Origin: Chrysomallon squamiferum
Taxonomy: Eukaryota; Mollusca; Gastropoda; Neomphalida; Peltospiridae
NCBI GenBank assembly: GCA_012295275.1
Contig: CM022669.1
Coordinates: 108,911 to 172,910, forward strand
DNA: 64,000 nt
Reading direction: 5' to 3'
In this document: in pieces, positions 52,597 to 64,000 of the stretch
Position numbering within the stretch: the stretch's first letter is position 1
How the letters are laid out: each line of letters starts with the position of its first letter
Translations under genes and position numbers: made by a program
The notes under the pieces: generated by a model
The model's input: the letters and a program-made list of their open reading frames with translations, nothing else
Told to the model about the DNA's origin: nothing
The model's database searches: none

Positions 52597-53621
52597 GTGA
52601 CAGTCTTTTACACAATTAAAAAATGTACATATAGCTTAAAATTATCTGTGAATGCCTCACTGCACAACAATAAAATAAAATGTCTACACTGAAAGAATAA
52701 TAGGTAAATTTTATTTTAACTTCATTTTTATTTTATTTTTGTATATGTGTGTGTGTGGTAATAATAATTAATCATGTTTGTTGACCTTCGTAATTTTATA
52801 TTCAAATTAAATGTCACTAATTATTATGCTTAATAAGATATTAATTGTGAAAATATACATCTGAGTTTGTTCAAATTAAATTTTTACCTAATTAAAGCCC
52901 TTCATTGTTAATATTCAGTAGGCAGACAGATGTAAATTGAGTGAAAGTTAGTAAGAGAAAGCATTGTTGGGAGGACAAGAGGGAAATGTTTGAATTTTAA
53001 ATGTATTTAACACGATGTAAAACACACAGATACAAATCAGTGAGAAACATTGTGTTATAACCAGCTGAAACATAAGAAAATAGCAATAATATAATGTTTT
53101 GTTTGTTCTTGTTGTTTTTGTGGGGTGATGGTATTATTTTATTATTTAAATTTTTAAATTTTATTATTATTATTGTTATTATTATTATTATTATTATGTA
53201 ATTTTTAATTTTTGAATTTAATATTTTTTTATTGTTTTTTTGTTTATTATTTTATTTTATTGTATTTTATTTTATTTTATTTTATTGTTTTTTTTCATTC
53301 AAATTTAATGTTTTAATATAATCTTTAATCATATAAAAGAAATTACTTCTTTTCATTAATTAAATCATGAAACTGGACCAGTAATTTTTTTTTCATTGAT
53401 TATATATATTCTATATACTATATAAAATTTCATCAGTTATATAGTTTGTATTAATGTTAAATTATGTAATAACTTATTTATTTTCTGGGACCCGATCTGT
53501 TTTTATTTTATATTTATATATTTATTTATTTATTATATCACCGCCACCGTTGTTTGGAACAAAACACTGCCACAGACTAATTTGTGCGTCTTCTTCATTC
53601 CCATCAGACTGAGTCATCAGG
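52597..53621. other. AT-rich spacer between CIB-like exons and PAL
   Basis: Low-complexity T-rich DNA (about 53100-53300) and unique AT-rich sequence. I looked here for the last CIB exon (DxDxDG loop) and did not find it. Confidence 0.6.
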
Positions 53622-58727
<5,106 letters not shown>

Positions 58728-59776
58728 AGCGCCTCTCAGCCTGGGCAAGTTACGGTGATTTTCGTGATCTTTGTTACCGAATACGTTTAATATTCCACGT
58801 TAATATAATAAGATAAATGAGATGCTACCAGTTCTTTTTTCCAATATGGTCGCCTTCTTTGTTTAACATAATTAATGAGTGACGCATGCCATGATAAAAT
58901 CAATGTCTGGTTGCTAAGCGTTGACAGTATTGATTAGGGCAAAAGTAAATGATATCGGTAAGCGTTGATTTTCAGACATGCAACCGGATATAACATAGAC
59001 ACACACACATACACACAGACACACACATACATTATATATATATATATATATATATATATTTGCAGGTAGATCAATATAGGCCTACTAACGCAAATATGCA
59101 GGCGCACACACAAAACAGAAAGACATAGAGTTTATGCATAGTTAATGAGAAACAGCGTGTGCGTGTATGGACGTGAAGTGTAGAAATAAAACTTGAGTAA
59201 TTCAAATCATGTTTTCGGAATATATGGGTATTGTAGATGAATAATGTATGTTTGAATAATTAAGACATCAAATACCAAAGCATTTGATAAACTGTTATTT
59301 AGAGAAACAGACGGACAGAAATCTTCCTGGGTAGATATGTATAGAGGATGGTTTATTGGTATGTAAGGAGAATACTCATACATATGTTGGTTGAATGTAG
59401 ACAGGTAGATAGGTTAAACAGATTTGTATATACGTAGACAGTTGGCTTACGGAAACAAGATGGATGGAATGTAGGTAGTTATATATATATATAGATAGTA
59501 TAAGTATGTATGTATAGAAGGTAAACAATTTATTTATTTTACATACACTCTGATATTATGGAAATCATTCTGAGGTTACATAACGTGAATTGTTTATGCC
59601 TCTGCCTGTCAGACAGTATTTAACATAAATCACTCAAACTGATGACAGATTAGAAATAATATTGGTTGTCTGTTATCACGATATTAAAACGTGGACAGAG
59701 GTTTCTGCGTTTAAACACGTAGTCAGAGGGACAGATGTTAATCGAGAACCGCTAACGCACACATACAAAAAAATAC

Positions 59777-59821
<45 letters not shown>

Positions 59822-60832
59822 TGGACGCATATCTATATAAAAGTTGGTTCTCAACCCTTAATCAGTGCCTGACCACACACACATACACACACACACACTT
59901 AATTATTTTTATGTGTGTACGTCAGCAGTTCACATATACGTACATACACACATAAAAACAAACACATACACGCACAAAAACACTCCCACACCCACAAACG
60001 CACATACATACATAGACACTGACACATACCACACATATAAACAGATGTAACACACACACATACACACGTATACCACGTACTTTTCGTTTTTGCGAAACAG
60101 CATTTTTCTTCTTTATTTTAAAAGATTCTTTATGTTTGTGAGTGATACCCACTGTTTTTGGAACTGTTTTTGGCAATGTTACCAATACGATTTAACAATG
60201 AACAGGGTAGAAAATTTGATGTGGATTCTAAGGTAAAAGGGGAAAGCGATGTAAATATTATTACACTTTTTCAAAATAATTATAACGCTATTACTAACTT
60301 TGCATACAAAGTCCCTTCTTGTTACTAAATAAAATGAAAGTCTTTTCAAACTCAGATATGTGGGGTTTTTTCGTCGTACGGCATTTATCAACAATTGATA
60401 TTTATTTATTTAAAAACCAATCCGCAATCGAAAAAAATATTTCATTGATGTTAGCAACTTCGTTTCCAAAATTTTATCATTTGTTTTAATAACTTGCCTT
60501 TATCTCGAAAAATAATCTAAACTGATTTCACTATTCACCATCAAAAAATATTATACGGAATTTATCTCAAAATGTGTTAAGAATTTGCATTACGTTGTAG
60601 ATGCCTTGCAGAATCTAATTTTTGCAGATTATTGTTACGAACATTTATTTTAGTTTAATGTAGCGAAAACAATTGAACATCGAGATAACACAAAACCCAT
60701 TATATACTATACAGTTAATAAAATAAACATAAATATAAAGCTAACATACATAATGACTGTATAATGTCATGCATATCGAATTCCCGTTCTTTTACGTCAT
60801 ACAGACTTGATATGTGAATATTACCCATCTGT
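58728..60832. other. Intergenic region between divergent PAL and lectin genes
   Basis: Holds the presumed upstream regions of both genes. Microsatellites: CA/TA at about 58997-59060, TG at 59779-59820 and mixed CA/CATA at about 59873-60070. No further gene is recognised; His/Thr- and Cys/Val-rich frames come from these tracts. Confidence 0.7.
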
Positions 60833-60886
60833 CACGTGACTGACAGCTGAAAGTAATATATATGTATATATATGGCTTTCAGCTAT
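60833..60886 (+). promoter_or_regulatory. Candidate core promoter of the lectin gene: CACGTG box and TATA-bearing hairpin
   Basis: CACGTG lies at 60833-60838. Right after it, AGCTGAAAG (60845-60853) and CTTTCAGCT (60876-60884) are perfect inverted arms around a TATATATATGG-like core. The TATA-like run is about 90-100 bases before the lectin start codon, which leaves room for a short leader. Confidence 0.45.
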
Positions 60887-60959
60887 TAGTCAATTGATAA
60901 TATTCAAAAACTGAATTAAAGTATAAATTACTTTTGGAAAGTCAGAACAGACATCAAAC

Positions 60960-61074
60960 ATGAGGGAGTATGTTATTTGCGTTGTCATCTTTATAAACCT
61001 TTTTATTCTTGCAGGCAAAATAGGTGAGTCTAAATGTATTTATCATTTAACATTTATTATTATCATCATCATCA

Positions 61075-61136
<62 letters not shown>

Positions 61137-64000
61137 TAAACTTCGTAATTTAAATTAATTATTAATTTGTTATGCTCGCAATTTTCATCATCATTACTCG
61201 TTGCTTTATTGATTCATTAAGAGATTCAAAGAACGACTCAGGAACTGACTGATAAGATCAATTAAAAATCCATTTAACGACTAGAGATTAACTTAATTTA
61301 TTAAGTCACTTAGTCTCTCTGGCTCGGTCATCACTCCCAAAGTTTACAAATTAAGTCAACTAACTTCTCACTCGAGCGCAAATTTAAATTTTTTAAATTA
61401 TTTTACAGCATCGGAATGCCATGAAAATTTTCAGCGATATGAAAATAAATGTTTTTATATAAGTGATGGACAACCCATTAACTGGTATGAATCAAAGGTA
61501 AATATAAATAACTCCTTACTTTATTTTTGTCACACTTTTTGTAATATACTTACTGAAATATATACTGGCTATGATTTTCAGAAATGTTGAGAAATGTTCT
61601 TTCTCCTTAAAAAGCCATCACGTCTTTCATTTACTTTATAAAATACAGACAGAAAAACTGGATGGATTTGTTAAATAAATCAAGAGGTAATCGATTGTTA
61701 CTGTATAAATCAGGTAAAACCAGACTTGTACCACTGACCAATTGTTACAGTGTCAATCAGGTAATCTCAGACTTGTGCCACAGACCAATTGTTACAATGT
61801 AAATCATGTAATACCAGACTTTTACCACTGACCGATTGTTACAGTGTAAATCAGGTAATCCCAGACTTTTACCACTGACCGATTGTTACAATGTAAATCA
61901 TGTAATACCAGACTTTTACCATTGACCGATTGTTACAATGTAAATCATGTAATACCAGACTTGTGCCACTGACCGATTGTTACAATGTAAATCAGGTAAT
62001 ATCAGACTTTTACCACTGACCGATTGTTACAGTGTACATCAGGTAATACCACTGACCGATGGTAAATCAGGTAATACCACTGACCGATTGTTACAGTGTA
62101 AATCAGGTAATACCACTGACCGATTGTTACAATGTAAATCAGGTAATACCACTGACCGATTGTTAAAGTGTAAATCAGGTAATACCACTGACCGATTGTT
62201 ACAGTGTAAATCAGGTAATACCAGACTTGTACCAATGACCGATTGTTACAATGTAAATCAGGTAATACCACTGACCGATTGTTACAATGTAAATCAGGTA
62301 ATACCACTGACCGATTGTTACAATGTAAATCAGGTAATACCACTGACCGATTGTTACAGTGTAAATCAGGTAATACCACTGACCGATTGTTACAGTGTAA
62401 ATCAGGTAATACCAGACTTGTACCAATGACCGATTGTTACAATGTAAATCAGGTAATACCACTGACCGATTGTTACAATGTAAATCAGGTAATACCACTG
62501 ACCGATTGTTACAATGTAAATCAGGTAATCCCACTGACCGATTGTTACAGTGTAAATCAGGTAATACCAGACTTGTACCAATGACCGATTGTTACAGTGT
62601 AAATCAGGTAATACCACTGACCGATTGTTACAGTGTAAATCAGGTAATACCAGACTTGTACCAATGACCGATTGTTACAATGTAAATCAGGTAATACCAA
62701 TGACGGATTGTTACAGTGTAAATCAGGTAATATCAGACTTGTACCACTGACCGATTGTTACAATGTAAATCAGATAATACCACTGACCGATTGTTACAAT
62801 GTAAATCAGGTAATATCAGACTTGTGCCACTGACCTATTGTTACAATGTAAATCAGGTAATACCACTGACCGATTGTTACAATGTAAATCAGGTAATATC
62901 AGACTTGTGCCACTGACCTATTGTTACAATGTAAATCAGGTAATACCACTGACCGATTGTTACAATGTAAATCAGGTAATATCAGACGTGTGCCACTGAC
63001 CGATTGTTACAATGTAAATCAGGTAATATCAGACTTGTGCCACTGACCGATTGTTACAATGTAAATCAGGTAATATCAGACGTGTGCCACTGACCGATTG
63101 TTACAATGTAAATCAGGTAATATCAGACTTGTGCCACTGACCGATTGTTACAATGTAAATCAGGTAATATCAGACGTGTGCCACTGACCGATTGTTACAA
63201 TGTAAATCAGGTAATACCACTGACCGATTGTTGCAGTGTAAATCAGGTAATATCAGACTTGTGCCACAGACCGATTGTTACAATGAAAATCAGGTAATAT
63301 CAGAGGTTATTCCAGTAACCGACTGCTATCGTATATATCGAGTAATACCATAAGTGTATTATTAATCGATTGTTACCGTGTAAAACTACTATTTTATAAC
63401 TTTTCTTTGAGACGAAGTGTAAAGAACTTGATTCCATGCTGGCGAATACATTGACTCATGCCCAAGACCGATATATAAGATCAGTGTTGATGAATAGAAA
63501 ATACAAAACAAAGTTATCATGTAAGTCTGAGTCAGTTTGTATACATACACACACACACACACACACACATACATACATACATAATCTTAGACACACACAT
63601 ACATAGTACATAGTATATACATACATATATACATACACACACGTACATACATACATACATACATACATACATGCATATACTTACATACCAACGTATAATT
63701 TCTAATTTAGTGGGCCCATTTGGATTGTTTTCAGTGAGTTCTTTAACAAATTTTTCCTGTTGAAATGTACACAAATACACAGAAATACCCAAAACGATCC
63801 GAAAACTGTGCAGACATATAATAATATTTTCAGTGGACTACTGGATTTCCGCAATGATATTTGTGGGTCATATTAAGTGGTTTAATAGCGGTCAACCAAC
63901 TAACATAAGCTACTCAAACTGGGTTAAAGGTCAGAAGTTCGACTGGTCAACCACAGTGACTTGTGTATTCATGGCTGATCACTATAACTTCCAGTGGATT
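60960..64000 (+). CDS. Secreted C-type lectin domain protein, 5' part (continues beyond the window)
   Basis: Exons 60960-61023, 61409-61497, 63412-63520 and 63834 onward join in phase to give 143 residues up to the window end. Residues 1-19 form a hydrophobic signal peptide (MREYVICVVIFINLFILAG). The C-type lectin fold follows: C25 and C36 (first short disulfide), W47, C54 at the start of helix 1, YWIS at 90-93 (the usual WIGL position) and C131. The domain's last cysteines lie beyond the window. The long-loop region reads WFNSGQPTNISYSNW and lacks a standard EPN or QPD calcium/sugar motif, so classical sugar binding is uncertain. Likely an extracellular recognition or defence protein; the role is inferred from the family only. 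Confidence 0.87.
61062..61137. repeat. (ATC)n(TTA)n microsatellite in lectin intron 1
   Basis: ATC triplets followed by about 60 bp of TTA triplets. Confidence 0.95.
61700..63320 (+). repeat. 36/48-bp tandem repeat filling lectin intron 2
   Basis: Roughly 35-40 units built on TGACCGATTGTTACAATG followed by TAAATCAGGTAATACCAC. The short form is 36 bp and the long form 48 bp, with an extra 12 bases (AGACTTGTACC type). Both lengths are multiples of twelve, so frames stay open on both strands without being coding. Each unit carries CAG|GTAAT, a strong donor-like motif, and many carry TTACAG, an acceptor-like motif 10 bases before it. Confidence 0.95.
63540..63675. repeat. (CA)n/(CATA)n microsatellite in lectin intron 3
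   Basis: CA dinucleotides pass into CATA tetranucleotides between the third and fourth lectin exons. Confidence 0.95.

Noticed and set aside
61977-62667. Repeat proteins of up to 150 residues on both strands in the lectin intron
   Set aside because: 36- and 48-bp units are multiples of three and keep all frames similar; the region lies between two well-supported lectin splice sites.

Overview
This is a eukaryotic, animal-type window. The genes are split by GT-AG introns, the background is AT-rich, microsatellites and transposon remnants are dense, and there is one 200-base assembly gap (9084-9283). The gene families (a cGAS-like receptor of the Mab-21 fold, a stand-alone peptide-amidating lyase, a CIB-type EF-hand protein, a C-type lectin) fit an invertebrate. 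A lophotrochozoan, probably a mollusc, is my best guess, but the species cannot be fixed from sequence alone.

Layout. 1-6.5 kb: a five-exon plus-strand gene for a cGAS-like receptor (cGLR). Its catalytic motifs are intact, but its first exon is broken by single-base homopolymer frameshifts and one stop. 6.5-20.7 kb: no recognisable host gene. This stretch holds microsatellites, a long-inverted-repeat (foldback-like) element at 13.3-14.6 kb, a small Mutator-like element with a transposase fragment (17.0-17.4 kb), a Ty3-type integrase fragment (17.7-17.9 kb) and a TA-flanked DNA transposon remnant (18.5-19.7 kb). 20.7-50.1 kb: a continuous block of tandem repeats. It has a 57-bp minisatellite (21.0-23.5 kb), a complex repeat family (23.5-25.7 kb), a large 169-bp satellite array (26.0-47.95 kb), and inverted copies of the complex family on the far side (47.95-49.5 kb). 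The satellite is nearly homogeneous in the middle and diverged at both edges, and it flips orientation near 25.99 kb.

50.8-64 kb: gene-bearing DNA resumes. There are fragments of a CIB-like calcium-binding gene (plus strand, middle and last exons not found), a complete ten-exon PAL gene on the minus strand (376 residues, signal peptide, all zinc ligands present), and the 5' part of a C-type lectin gene (plus strand, cut by the window end) whose second intron is filled with a 36/48-bp tandem repeat.

The genes do not form an operon-like unit. cGLR and C-type lectin are both innate-immunity families and PAL acts in neuropeptide maturation, but nothing in the sequence links them functionally. 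The two most interesting items are the cGLR gene and the inverted-flank architecture around the 169-bp satellite.
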